From Planctomycetota bacterium (GTDB lineage: Bacteria > Planctomycetota > J058 > JAJDCQ01), in assembly GCA_029260755.1 (NCBI GenBank), contig JAJDCQ010000145.1, positions 1-64,000 of the forward strand: 64,000 nt of DNA, given 5' to 3'. A program made the translations under genes and the position numbers. This document shows, one piece after another, positions 33,145 to 44,045 of this stretch. The notes beneath the pieces are model-generated. The model saw nothing but the letters and a program-made list of their open reading frames with translations, was not told the DNA's origin and did not search any database. Position 1 is the first letter of the stretch. Each line of letters starts with the position of its first letter.

Positions 33145-33905
33145 ACGCGCCGCCGGCTCCGGCGCCCGCCCCGACTCCACCGGACGCTCCGCGCGCCGAC
33201 GGGATCCTCGCGCCGAGGACTCTGCTTCGCGCGGGGACCCGCCTCGGGTCGGTCGCGGTCCTGGCGCTTCCGGTCCTCACCTGGGGCGTGTGGACGGGCC
33301 ACGCCGACGGCACGATCGGCGCAAGGCTGCTCATGGCGGGATCGATGGGCCTCCTCATCGGCGTCCCCTTCGCGCTTCCGGTGTTCGCCGAGGCGATGGC
33401 ACGGTCGCGTCAGCCGGGAGTCCTGCGCGATGTCCTCCTCGCCTCGGGCGTGATCGTCCTCTTTCTCCTCGGCGATGCGTTCTTCATCGTCGAGGCGACC
33501 TTCGCCGATCGGCTCGGCACGAGCAGCTCGTTCGCGGACGCGATCCAGAGCACGAAGCAATGGCTGGCGCGCCCGGACGCATGGCTCGCCTACCTCGACT
33601 TCGGCGCGGTCCTGGGAGCGATTCTCGCGGGGCAAGCCGTCGCCCGCGCCCGGCGCGGGATCCTCGGCAGCCAGACGCTCGCCGGGTGGGGTCTCGGGTT
33701 CCTGATATACCAGCTCACGATGCTCCCCGACGTCTTCATGCGCGAAGCGCCCCAGCACGGCCGTTCCCTCCCGGTGATCCTGTCTCTCTTCGGCGGATTC
33801 CTCATGTTCGTCCCCAGCTTCTTCGCGGCGATCTTCACCGGGATCACCGAGAAGATCGCGGACCGGATCGAACGCCGCCTCGCTCGCCGACGGGAGGCTT
33901 CGTGA
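33141..33905 (+). CDS. Paralogous membrane protein 1 of 3
   Basis: 254 residues with about five transmembrane segments after a Pro-rich N-terminus. It shares with the next two proteins an LLRAGTRLG start motif, a middle FALPVFAEAMARSRQPGV and a later AGQAVARARRG. The GTG at 33141 overlaps the SGNH gene stop, and its own stop overlaps the next GTG, implying coupled translation. No family is recognised. The repetition suggests subunits of a hetero-oligomeric membrane complex, perhaps working with the SGNH-like protein. Confidence 0.65.
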   Translation: MNAPPAPAPAPTPPDAPRADGILAPRTLLRAGTRLGSVAVLALPVLTWGVWTGHADGTIGARLLMAGSMGLLIGVPFALPVFAEAMARSRQPGVLRDVLLASGVIVLFLLGDAFFIVEATFADRLGTSSSFADAIQSTKQWLARPDAWLAYLDFGAVLGAILAGQAVARARRGILGSQTLAGWGLGFLIYQLTMLPDVFMREAPQHGRSLPVILSLFGGFLMFVPSFFAAIFTGITEKIADRIERRLARRREAS

Positions 33906-34570
33906 GCGAGCCGGACGCCCCACCGCCCCCGAGAGCGTCCCTCGCGGCGACCCTGCTCCGCGCCGGCCTCCGGATGGGCGTCGCCGCGATCCCGGTCCTC
34001 GCGTTCGTCCTCCTCGACCGCTCCCTCGGAGATGTCGGGTTCGTCGGGCTGCTGCCGCTCACCCTCGTCGGCCTGCCGCTGGCGTTCGTGACCTTCATCG
34101 AGGACGCCGCCGTCTCGCGACCGCCGAGCGGCGCGCGCGACGCCCTCTGCGCGATGGGCGCGGCGCTCCTCGCGGCGCTCGGGATCGGCGCGATCGTCGC
34201 GGCGAGCGCGCTCGCCGATGCGACGCTCCGCCCGGGCAGCCAGGCGCTCGCGCTCGACGGCTTGGCGGGGGTCCGGTCCCGGGCCGCCCTCCTCGTCCTG
34301 CCCGCGCCGATCGCGGTCGGGATCGCGGCCCAGTCGGTCGCCTGGATCCGCGGCTCCGGCGTGATCCTACAGCTCGCGTCCGGCGTGCTCGCCGGGCTCG
34401 CCACGCTCGCGCTCGCCCTCGGCGTCGCCATGACGGCGACCGACGCGCTCGCGATGGTCCCGCCCGCCTGGGTCGCGATCTCCTGGAGCGGATGCCTCGT
34501 CGCGGTCGGCCTCCTCGTCGCGACGGCGACCGGCGCGGCGGATCATCTCGCGCGGATGATCCGGTCATGA
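33902..34570 (+). CDS. Paralogous membrane protein 2 of 3
   Basis: 222 residues, four to five transmembrane helices. Conserved with its neighbours: TLLRAGLRMGVAAIPVL, LAFVTFIEDAAVSRPPS and PIAVGIAAQSVAWIRGSG. The GTG at 33902 overlaps the preceding stop, and its own stop overlaps the following ATG (ATGA). It is shorter than its siblings because loops between helices are trimmed. Function unknown. Confidence 0.65.
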   Translation: MSEPDAPPPPRASLAATLLRAGLRMGVAAIPVLAFVLLDRSLGDVGFVGLLPLTLVGLPLAFVTFIEDAAVSRPPSGARDALCAMGAALLAALGIGAIVAASALADATLRPGSQALALDGLAGVRSRAALLVLPAPIAVGIAAQSVAWIRGSGVILQLASGVLAGLATLALALGVAMTATDALAMVPPAWVAISWSGCLVAVGLLVATATGAADHLARMIRS

Positions 34571-35265
34571 GAGGCGCGGTGACGCTCGCGAGTCTTCTCC
34601 GCGCGGCGACGCGCCTGGGCGTCGCCGCGGCCCCGTTCGCCCTCCTCTTGATCGGCGCGGTCGCCGCGCGACAGATCGCGCTCGATCTCATCGTCCTCGG
34701 CCTCGTCGGCCTGATCGGCGCGATGGGCGCGATCCCGCTCGCCCTTCCGACCTTCGCCGAGGCGTGGGCGGAGGGTCGTGCGCCCGGCCGGCGTCGCGAT
34801 GCGATCGTCGGTGTCTCGTCGTATCTCCTCGCGCACGCGGGCCTCGTCGCGTGGGTCGCGGAGGCGTTCTTCCTCGTCACCCTGGCCGACGGCGCCTCGT
34901 TCGGGGACTCCGTCGGTCGCACCCTGAGTCGCGACGGGCTCGTCGAGCCGGCGGTCGTGATCGCCGCCCTGGTCGCCCCGATCCCACTCTCGACCGCGAT
35001 CGCGGCCCAGGCGGTCGTCCGATCCCGCGGCGAGCGGCTCCATCGACGCGTCTGGATCGGGTGGCTCGCGTCCTACCTCGTTCTCGCGGCGATGGGCCTG
35101 ATCGCGGTCCTCTCAGCCCCGTACCTCCGAGAAGCCGCACCGGCGGCGGTCGTCGGGGGCGTCGCCCTCGTCGTGATCAACCTCGTCATCGGCCTGCTCG
35201 CCGCCGGCGGCGACCGTCTGTTCGACCGGTTCGTCGGCCCGAGGCTGCGCCGCGACGCGTCGTAG
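34567..35265 (+). CDS. Paralogous membrane protein 3 of 3
   Basis: 232 residues, about five transmembrane helices. SLLRAATRLGVAAAPFALL, LALPTFAEAWAEGRAPG and PLSTAIAAQAVVRSRGER align with the two upstream proteins. The ATG at 34567 overlaps the previous stop. The gene ends 34 nt before the VWA gene, which may belong to the same transcript. No catalytic residues are evident; the role is probably structural or transport-related. Confidence 0.65.
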   Translation: MRGAVTLASLLRAATRLGVAAAPFALLLIGAVAARQIALDLIVLGLVGLIGAMGAIPLALPTFAEAWAEGRAPGRRRDAIVGVSSYLLAHAGLVAWVAEAFFLVTLADGASFGDSVGRTLSRDGLVEPAVVIAALVAPIPLSTAIAAQAVVRSRGERLHRRVWIGWLASYLVLAAMGLIAVLSAPYLREAAPAAVVGGVALVVINLVIGLLAAGGDRLFDRFVGPRLRRDAS

Positions 35266-35299
35266 CGAACCCGGACGAGGCCAGCGCCGTGTGGTTCCA

Positions 35300-37909
35300 A
35301 TGAGAGAGATGAGCGAGACCACGCCCCCGAACCGAACGAAGCCCCCTCGCCGGGTCGATCGCCGATCGCTCCTCCGCCGACGGACCAAGCGCGGAGCGTC
35401 GTGGACGCTCATCATCAGCGTCGGGATCCACCTCGTCCTGAGCCTCTTCCTCGCCCTGCGGATGATCTCGATTCCGCCGCCCGAGCACGAGGCGGTGATC
35501 CACGTCCGCCTCGCGGTGCCCGAGGACCCCGAGCTCGAGCAGGCGCCGGTCGAGGAGGAGGGCCTCGTCGAGGAGCTCCCCGAGGAGGGCCTGCCGGTCC
35601 CGGCCGAGGAGCCGAGCGACCAGCTCGAGACGGCCGACGAGGTCGAGCAGGAGGACAAGGCGCGGGGAGACGCATCCGCACGCGGCGGCGAGGACGCCTC
35701 CGACCTGGTCGGCGAGCCCGCCGTCTTCGGCGTCGGCGGCGCCGACGGCGGTCGCTTCGGCTGGGAGGGCGGCGGCGGGATCGTCGAGAGCGGGTTCCGG
35801 CCCGGCGCCAGGAAGGGCCTCCAGCGCTTCCGCGCCGACGGGCTCGACGTCGTGATCTGCCTCGACGTCAGCGGGAGCATGAGCGACACCCTCGAGACGA
35901 ACAAGCGCGAGGCCGAGGGGCTGATCCGGATGATCTCCGCGCTCGTCCCCGAGGTCCGCTTTGGCCTGATCTCCTACTCCGACGCGGTCGAGTCGAAGCA
36001 GCCGCTCACCTTCGACCACCTCCAGATCCTCACCGCCCTCCGCGCCCTCGGCTCCAGCGGCGGCGGCGACGAGTGCGTCGAGGCGGCCCTCGAGCAGGCG
36101 CTCGACCCCGGCGGGATGGGCTGGCGCCCCCACGCCTGGCGCTCGGTGATCATCGTCGGCGACGAGCCAGCCGATCCGAAGGACCGCCGCGAGTGCATCG
36201 CGACCGTCCGCTCCGCCGCGAAGGCGAACGAGCGGCTGATCGTGAACACGTTCAGCGCGACGAACGGACAGCTCGTGCCGAGCTTCGCCGAGATCGCCGC
36301 CGCCGGTCGCGGCGAGGCGCTCATCGCCGGCGAGGAGTACTCGGTCGGGCGCGCGCTCGTCCGGCTCGCCTTCGGCGCCGAGGTCGGCGCCGAGGTCGAC
36401 CGGTGGATCGACGAGCACCCGAAGGCGGCGATCGAGCAGTACGGCATCGGCAACCTCGGGACCAGCCTCGTCAAGATCGGGCTCGACCCGAAGCGGTCGC
36501 CGGTCGAGCGCCTCGACGCGCTCGTGACGGCGGCCCGGAACCAGCGAACGGCCCGGGCAGTCGGCGCCCTCCTCGACGTCATCGTCCAGCACCCCGATCT
36601 CCTGAAGATCCCGCGCGCGATCGAGGAGGTTTGCGCCGCGGTCGGGGCGCGTCCGCCCGTCCACGCGATCGGCGAAGCGCAGCGTCGACGCGAGGCGACC
36701 CTGACCGTCGCGCGCGCCGCAGGCGATCTCGGAAGCGCGGCGGCCCGCGGGGCCCTCCTGAAGCTCCTGGAGCGAGAGCGCACGATCCACGGCGATCCCG
36801 GCGGCCGACGCATCGTCGCGACGGCGCTCGCCCGGGTCGGCGGCCAGGACGCGGGCGACGTGGTCGCCGAGCTCCTCGTCGAGGACCCCGAGCTGCTCGA
36901 CCCCGCCACCCTCCTCACCGCGCTCGTCCGGTCGCCGAGCGCGACCCTCCGCGACGAGCTCCTGAAGCGTCTGGCGACCGACCCGACGTTCCGCGCCAGC
37001 GCGTTCGGCGCGTCCGACCCGCAGGTGCACGCCATCGTCGACGGGCTGATCGCCCAGCGCGTGGCGACCGACGAGACGTTCCGGGAGATCTGCCTCGCCG
37101 ACGGGGGCGGTCCGTTCCGGGTCGCGGTCGCCGCGCTCCTCGCGAAGGGGGACGAGGCCCGGGCAGACATCGCCGGCCGGCTCCTCGGCGACCGCGCGTT
37201 CCGCGAGCGCACGATCCCGCTGCTCGGCGAGCAGGATCGCTTCGCCCTCGGGCTGCTCCTCTTCGAGGGGGTCCTCCGGGACGGCGCCGACGACGCGGCG
37301 GCGCTCGCGCGCGATGAGCGCGTCCTCACCCTGGCCGCGCTCGGCGCCGAGACGGTCGGCGCGATCCTGGCGACCTCGGTCGACGACGACGAGCGGCTCG
37401 CCCGCGCCACCCGCGTGATCGCCGCCCTCGAGCGCGCGCTGCCGGGCGACGCGTGGGCGCGACTGCTGCGCGAGAGCGACATCCCTCTCGACGTCCTCGT
37501 CGCCGCCGTCCCGCGGGTGACCCGCAAGCTGGCCGAGCGCCTCCAGGAAGGCGACCGGACCGAGCTCCGGACGCTCGTCGCCCGGGCGAAGGAGCTCTCG
37601 CCCGAGGCGGGCGCGGCGCTCGCGATCGAGCTCGGCCCCGCCCTCGATCGGACCGACGGCATGCGCCGCCGAAACCTCTTCCGCCTCTTCGCCGATCTCA
37701 CCGACGTCCGCGGCGTCGAGACGCTCGTCGCGGCGATGCGCTGGGACGGCGGCAAGCTCGCCCCCGAGGCGATCGAGGGTCTTCGGCGGGTGACCGAGCT
37801 CCCGTTCGCGAAGGCGGCCCGGAGCAAGAAGAAGAGGGCCGCCCAGGTGCTCGAGATCGAGTGGTGGTGGGCTAAAGCCAGCGAAAGTGGTGAGTTCACT
37901 CCACGCTAG
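35300..37909 (+). CDS. Membrane-anchored VWA-domain protein with HEAT-like C-terminus
   Basis: 869 residues from ATG 35300; ATG 35309 is also possible. Basic N-terminus, transmembrane helix about 35-55, an acidic Glu/Pro-rich linker to about 135, then a VWA domain (about 175-345) whose metal-ion-dependent adhesion site begins DVSGSMSDT (Asp189). This is the intact DxSxS pattern. The rest (about 375-869) is a long series of helical pairs resembling HEAT/ARM repeats. It is probably an extracytoplasmic adhesion or assembly factor. A second VWA protein at 54469 has the opposite order, with HEAT-like helices before the VWA domain. Confidence 0.8.
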   Translation: MREMSETTPPNRTKPPRRVDRRSLLRRRTKRGASWTLIISVGIHLVLSLFLALRMISIPPPEHEAVIHVRLAVPEDPELEQAPVEEEGLVEELPEEGLPVPAEEPSDQLETADEVEQEDKARGDASARGGEDASDLVGEPAVFGVGGADGGRFGWEGGGGIVESGFRPGARKGLQRFRADGLDVVICLDVSGSMSDTLETNKREAEGLIRMISALVPEVRFGLISYSDAVESKQPLTFDHLQILTALRALGSSGGGDECVEAALEQALDPGGMGWRPHAWRSVIIVGDEPADPKDRRECIATVRSAAKANERLIVNTFSATNGQLVPSFAEIAAAGRGEALIAGEEYSVGRALVRLAFGAEVGAEVDRWIDEHPKAAIEQYGIGNLGTSLVKIGLDPKRSPVERLDALVTAARNQRTARAVGALLDVIVQHPDLLKIPRAIEEVCAAVGARPPVHAIGEAQRRREATLTVARAAGDLGSAAARGALLKLLERERTIHGDPGGRRIVATALARVGGQDAGDVVAELLVEDPELLDPATLLTALVRSPSATLRDELLKRLATDPTFRASAFGASDPQVHAIVDGLIAQRVATDETFREICLADGGGPFRVAVAALLAKGDEARADIAGRLLGDRAFRERTIPLLGEQDRFALGLLLFEGVLRDGADDAAALARDERVLTLAALGAETVGAILATSVDDDERLARATRVIAALERALPGDAWARLLRESDIPLDVLVAAVPRVTRKLAERLQEGDRTELRTLVARAKELSPEAGAALAIELGPALDRTDGMRRRNLFRLFADLTDVRGVETLVAAMRWDGGKLAPEAIEGLRRVTELPFAKAARSKKKRAAQVLEIEWWWAKASESGEFTPR

Positions 37910-38172
37910 CCCGCTCGCCGTCAACGACACGGGCGAGTCAATTCGCCCCTAGCCGGGAGGGCTATTTCGCCCCGCCAGTCTCCGATGCGGGACACCCGAC
38001 GGCTCCCCTCGACCATCCGGTCGACGACGAAACCCCTTCCTGAGTAGCGCCTTGAGGCGACGGCGGCGAGCCCGCCCCGCTGGCCCACCCGTTGCTTGCT
38101 CGCGAGGCCGCGGAGAGACCACCAGGGAAGAGACTGGTCGCGCGACCGCGCGGCCCGAGAAGGGGACATTCC

Positions 38173-40218
38173 ATGCGTCGGACCAGCGCCCGGATCGCGA
38201 TCGCGACCGGTCTAGGGCTCGCGATCGCGGGCATCAGCTGCAGCAGCGGCGGAAGCAGCGGCGGCGGAGGAGCCATCCGAACCGCCAACACCAGTCCCGG
38301 CTCGGGCGGCTCGACCACGAGCGCGCCCGGGGGCTCGGGAAGCTCGACAGGCTCGGGCGGCTCGACCGGATCCGGCGGCGGCGGAACCACCACGCCCGGT
38401 GGCGGAACCACGCCCGGTGGCGGAACCACGCCCGGCGGCGGAACCACGCCCGGCGGCGGAACCACGCCCGGCGGCGGAACGACCACGACGACCGGCCCGC
38501 TCCTCCGCAAGGCGCTCGAGATCGACGCCGCCCTCCGCGGCGAGCATCTCTTCGAGAACCTGCACTTCAACATCCATCGCAATGGCAGCCGCCAGGTCAT
38601 CGCGCTCAGCTCCACCTCCGACGCCGCGATCTGGACCGGCCTCTACATCGCCGCCCAGGCCGACCGGTTCGACGCGACGGGCGACACCGACGCGATCGGC
38701 AACATCGAGCAGGCGATGCGCGCCCTCCACATCCTCCACGAGATCAACGGCGAGCCGGGCCTCGTCTCGCGCAACTTCGGAAGCCCGCCGCTCCTCGGCG
38801 GCAACGGCTACAGCGCGGGCTCCGGCCCCTACGCCGGCTTCGTCTACAAGGACACTGGCGTCAGCCGTGACCAGTACACCGGCTGGCTCATGGGCGTCGC
38901 CCGCGGCTTCCCGCTCCTGCGGGACGCCAGCCTGAGAGCGCAGATCCAGGACGACTGCCGAGCCATCGCGGCGAACCTGATGACGAACGACCTGAAGCTC
39001 ACCGACACGCGCCAGTCGCCGCCGGCGATCTACTTCAACCTCAACCCGGACCAGCCGCACGGCAAGCCGATCACCCAGCAGGAGTGGGACCAGGTCGACG
39101 ACTTCCCCGTGAACCTGATCGCGCAAGCGATCCCCTACGACCCCCAGCTCGCCGACGCGATCACCAACGCGCGCACCCCGCCGATCAAGTCGGGCGAGGC
39201 GATCCGCGCCCTCTTCTTCTTCAAGACGATGGCCGAGGTGACCGGCGACCCCGCGATCGCGGACTACTACCGCAACGACCTGCTCGTCCGGAAGGACTTC
39301 CTCCGCGTGGTCGACGAGTACGGCACGCTGATGGACGACATCTTCCGCGGCCAGAACCTCGACATCCTCCGCGACACGTTCCTCAGCCTCGGCACGATCT
39401 TCGGGAGCGTGCTCGACGCGTGGGTTCGATCACGAGTCGGCGCCCTCGGCCCGATCGCCGGACCGCTCGCCCGCCAGGCGCTCCAGCCGGTCATCGACCA
39501 GATCATGCGGCAGATCGGAGGCACCGTCACCGGCGTGATCGCGTGGCTCGCCAACCCGCAGAATCTGCAGAACGCGAACCAGACCGTGCAGGGCATCAAC
39601 ATGCTCGGCACCGTCCTCTCGCTCCTCGGGCTCGGCAACGCGGGGTCGCAGCTCCAGGGCGTCACGGGCAACATCGGCCCGTATCTCCAGAGCGACCTCG
39701 AGACGTTCCGCAAGACGATCATGAGCGGCGTCGGCGACAACCTGACGTTCACCGCGCTCCGCGGCCTCGCCGAGCAGGAGACGGACCCGAACCTCGTGAC
39801 GGTCTACCGGAGCGTGATCGACCGCAAGCTCGACTACCGCCGCGGCGAGCACAACGCCTACTTCGTCTTCCTCGACGCGGCGTTCGGACCGAACGGCCCC
39901 GACGCCACCGAGATGCCCGAGGCGATCCAGGCCCTCCACGACCACTTCGGCGCCGCCGACCGGGCCGAGCGGATCGTCGACAACTCGGGCCGGCCCGGCG
40001 TCGTCGTCTCGCCCTGGCCCGACCGGTTCGGCAATGTGGGCAACGCGGCGACGGAGGCCTTCCCGCTCTCGCAGCGCGCCCCGCACTACTACCACTGGCA
40101 GCAGAACCCCTACGAGATCCGCACCGGCCACGCCGGCAGCAAGATCCACAGCGGCCTGGGCTACGTCGTCGCCTACTGGCTCGGCCGCAAGGCGGGGGTC
40201 GTCGATCCGAGCTGGTAG
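38173..40218 (+). CDS. Predicted lipoprotein with TTPGGG-repeat linker
   Basis: 681 residues. A signal sequence ends in AGISCSS (Cys23, an imperfect lipobox), followed by a Ser/Gly linker containing five TTPGGG units. The large mature domain (about 110-681) is helix-rich, with well-conserved-looking blocks such as HILHEINGEPGLVSRNFGS and RAPHYYHWQQNPYEIRTG. The paired helices and many aromatics suggest an alpha/alpha-toroid-like fold, as in some glycan-active proteins, but no catalytic motif is firmly recognised. The 263-nt region upstream (37910-38172) has only a weak inverted repeat (GGGCGA/TCGCCC near 37931). The stop lies 99 nt before typA. Confidence 0.6.
   Translation: MRRTSARIAIATGLGLAIAGISCSSGGSSGGGGAIRTANTSPGSGGSTTSAPGGSGSSTGSGGSTGSGGGGTTTPGGGTTPGGGTTPGGGTTPGGGTTPGGGTTTTTGPLLRKALEIDAALRGEHLFENLHFNIHRNGSRQVIALSSTSDAAIWTGLYIAAQADRFDATGDTDAIGNIEQAMRALHILHEINGEPGLVSRNFGSPPLLGGNGYSAGSGPYAGFVYKDTGVSRDQYTGWLMGVARGFPLLRDASLRAQIQDDCRAIAANLMTNDLKLTDTRQSPPAIYFNLNPDQPHGKPITQQEWDQVDDFPVNLIAQAIPYDPQLADAITNARTPPIKSGEAIRALFFFKTMAEVTGDPAIADYYRNDLLVRKDFLRVVDEYGTLMDDIFRGQNLDILRDTFLSLGTIFGSVLDAWVRSRVGALGPIAGPLARQALQPVIDQIMRQIGGTVTGVIAWLANPQNLQNANQTVQGINMLGTVLSLLGLGNAGSQLQGVTGNIGPYLQSDLETFRKTIMSGVGDNLTFTALRGLAEQETDPNLVTVYRSVIDRKLDYRRGEHNAYFVFLDAAFGPNGPDATEMPEAIQALHDHFGAADRAERIVDNSGRPGVVVSPWPDRFGNVGNAATEAFPLSQRAPHYYHWQQNPYEIRTGHAGSKIHSGLGYVVAYWLGRKAGVVDPSW
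38389..38478 (+). repeat. Five 18-bp tandem repeats inside the lipoprotein linker
   Basis: Five consecutive units of ACCACGCCCGGYGGCGGA encode TTPGGG. The first two carry T and the last three C at the variable base. This is a simple coding microsatellite that may vary in copy number between strains. Confidence 0.9.
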
Positions 40219-40239
40219 GAACCCCGTTCTCCGGCTAGT

Positions 40240-40254
40240 GGGTTCCCGGAACCC
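40240..40254. terminator. Small palindrome after the lipoprotein gene
   Basis: GGGTTCC-C-GGAACCC follows the lipoprotein stop by about 20 nt. It may be a short terminator hairpin or an operator ahead of typA. There is no U-tract. Confidence 0.3.
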
Positions 40255-40265
40255 GGGCGGGCGGG

Positions 40266-40271
40266 TAGAGT
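40266..40271 (+). promoter_or_regulatory. Possible -10 element of typA (TAGAGT)
   Basis: TAGAGT lies 46 nt before the proposed AUC start and 34 nt before the GGAGGA ribosome-binding site. No clear -35. Confidence 0.3.
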
Positions 40272-40304
40272 ATCCGCCCGACCCGGCCCCGGGTCGTCAC
40301 ACTC

Positions 40305-40310
40305 GGAGGA
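40305..40310 (+). promoter_or_regulatory. Ribosome-binding site placing an AUC start for typA
   Basis: GGAGGA at 40305-40310 is followed after 7 nt by ATC (40318-40320), the first codon of the conserved TypA N-terminus. No ATG, GTG, TTG or CTG occurs in this frame between the upstream TAG (40216) and the P-loop. Confidence 0.75.
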
Positions 40311-40317
40311 CGGAAAG

Positions 40318-42162
<1,845 letters not shown>

Positions 42163-42222
42163 GAGCGGGCTGCGCCTGCGGCTCTGGGTCGCGGCCCGCG
42201 GCTGTCGCTGCCTGCGCGGATT

Positions 42223-42368
42223 ACGATCCACAGATTCCACAGATTACACGGATTACGAGTTGCTCACGCGGTGATGCCCGGGGCAGCCAGCCCGTGAGCT
42301 CGGCGTCTCGGCAGAGGTGAGGCGCGATCCGCGGCCATCTGTGTAATCTGTGTAATCTGTGGATCGTA
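42223..42368. repeat. Inverted pair of ACACAGATT-unit repeats (second locus)
   Basis: Arms at 42223-42255 and 42337-42368 match those at 5599-5738, including the GATC at the outer edge, with about 80 nt of unrelated spacer. It fills the gap between typA and the metallo-hydrolase gene. Confidence 0.85.
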
Positions 42369-42410
42369 ACCCGCAGGGCAAGCGTCCCCGAAGCCCCCGC
42401 GCGAGACCCG

Positions 42411-43163
42411 ATGACCCTCCGCATCCTCCCCCTCGGCGTCGGCGACGCCTTCTCCGCCCTCCACTACGGCTTCTCGATCGCCGTCGGCGCGGGCGACGCC
42501 TGGATCCTCGTCGACTGTCCCCATCCGCTCCGGAAGATGCTCCGCGAGGCGAGCGAGCGCGCCGGCCTCGAGCTCGACATCGGGTCGTTCGAGGCGCTCG
42601 TCCTCACGCATCTGCACGCCGACCACAGCAGCGGCGTCGAGTCGTTCGCCTACTTCACTCACTTCGCCCTCGGCCGTCCGACGCGGCTGGTCGCCCACGA
42701 CGACGTCGTCGCCGACCTCTGGGACGGCCACCTCCGGGCGGGGATGAAGCAGCTCATCACGGGGCCCCCCCCAGTCGAGCCAACGCCTTACGGGTTCGAC
42801 GACTACTTCGAGCACGTCCCCCTCCGCGAGGACGCGACCGTCGAGGTCGGGCCGTTCCGGATCGCGTGCCGACGGACGATCCACCACATCCCGACGACGG
42901 CCCTCCGGATCGAGGCGGCCGGGCGCAGCGTCGGGATCAGCGCGGACACCGCGTTCGACGAGGACCTCATCGCGTGGCTCGGCGAGGCCGACCTGGTCGT
43001 CCACGAGACCAACCACGGCCCGGCCCACACGCCGTACGAGCGCCTCGCCGCGCTCCCAGCGGCGCTCCGCGCGAAGATGCGCCTCGTCCACTACCCCGAC
43101 GAGCTCGACCTGGACGCGAGCGCGATCGCGCCGCTCCGGGAGGGCGAGCTCGTCGTCGTCTGA
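42411..43163 (+). CDS. Metallo-beta-lactamase-fold hydrolase
   Basis: 250 residues. The zinc-binding motif LTHLHADHSSG (H67, H69, D71, H72), a metal-bridging Asp in GISADTAFD (about 176-184) and His residues near IHHIP and HETNHG complete an MBL active site. The small size and lack of a signal peptide fit a cytosolic phosphodiesterase, or an RNase Z-like or quorum-type hydrolase; the substrate cannot be told. The inverted repeat pair ends about 40 nt upstream. The next gene lies 112 nt downstream. Confidence 0.85.
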   Translation: MTLRILPLGVGDAFSALHYGFSIAVGAGDAWILVDCPHPLRKMLREASERAGLELDIGSFEALVLTHLHADHSSGVESFAYFTHFALGRPTRLVAHDDVVADLWDGHLRAGMKQLITGPPPVEPTPYGFDDYFEHVPLREDATVEVGPFRIACRRTIHHIPTTALRIEAAGRSVGISADTAFDEDLIAWLGEADLVVHETNHGPAHTPYERLAALPAALRAKMRLVHYPDELDLDASAIAPLREGELVVV

Positions 43164-43275
43164 CGGACGCGATCACGCCCTGGGGAGAAACCCGACACGC
43201 GGCATCGTCGATCCTCTTACCACCGACGCCGAGGCATCGTTGACGACCCCGCGAACCGTCACTAGGATGCGCCCG

Positions 43276-44037
43276 ATGGCCACCGTCGAGACCGAGCTCG
43301 GTGATGATCGCGTCCTGATCGCGAACCTCCATCGCGGGAAGGCGAACGCGATCGCGCCCGAGCTCCTCGATGAGCTCGAGGCCGTCGTCGCGCGCGCCGA
43401 GGACGACGAGGCCGTCGGCGCCCTCCTCCTTGGCTCCGCGGCGCCCCGCTTCTTCTCCGGCGGCCTCGACGTCCCGCAGCTCCTCGAGCTGGAACGCCCC
43501 GCCTTCACCGCGTTCTTCGAGCGGTTCTGCCGGGTCGTCCTCCGCATCGTCGCCCTCCCCAAGCCGGTCGTCGGCGCGATCCCCGGCCACGCGATGGCCG
43601 GCGGTCTCATCCTCGCCCTCGCGCCCGACTGGCGAATCGTCACCGACGGCAAGGCGCGCTTCGGCGTCAACGAGGTCGACCTCGGCGTTCCGCTGCCCGA
43701 CGCGGCCGTCGAGCTGTTTCGGCTCCGGCTCGGACCGCGCCGCACCGCGGAGCTCGCCCTGCGCTGCCTCACGATCCCGGCCGCCGAGATTGCCGACGAG
43801 GTCGTCCCGGAGGCCGAGGTGGCCGCCCGCGCGCGCGCCCTCGCCGCCGAGCTCGCCGGGAAGCCGCGCGACGCGATGGCGCGCACCAAGGCACAGATCA
43901 ACGGTCCCTCCATCGCGGCGATGGAACGGGCGATCCAGGACGGAACCGAACCGTTCGTCGAGGCGTGGTACGGCGACGAGGCCCAGAGACGACTTCGAGC
44001 CCTGATCGCCTCTCTCGCCGGCAAGAGAACAGGCTAG
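43276..44037 (+). CDS. Enoyl-CoA hydratase/isomerase (crotonase) family protein
   Basis: 253 residues from ATG 43276, preceded by AGGA. The crotonase fold is shown by RFFSGGLDVPQLLELE (oxyanion-hole segment), VVGAIPGHAMAGGLILALAPD and ARFGVNEVDLGVPLPD. The residues aligning with the two catalytic glutamates of hydratases appear to be Gly/Ala and Asp/Val, so a hydratase activity is uncertain and an isomerase or other CoA chemistry is possible. Cytosolic. It is followed after 8 nt by a response-regulator-like gene, suggesting co-expression. Confidence 0.8.
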   Translation: MATVETELGDDRVLIANLHRGKANAIAPELLDELEAVVARAEDDEAVGALLLGSAAPRFFSGGLDVPQLLELERPAFTAFFERFCRVVLRIVALPKPVVGAIPGHAMAGGLILALAPDWRIVTDGKARFGVNEVDLGVPLPDAAVELFRLRLGPRRTAELALRCLTIPAAEIADEVVPEAEVAARARALAAELAGKPRDAMARTKAQINGPSIAAMERAIQDGTEPFVEAWYGDEAQRRLRALIASLAGKRTG

Positions 44038-44045
44038 CGACGACG

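Noticed and set aside
38389-38478. Short regular repeats as a CRISPR array
   Set aside because: Units are perfectly tandem without spacers and encode TTPGGG in frame within a lipoprotein linker. No cas genes are present.
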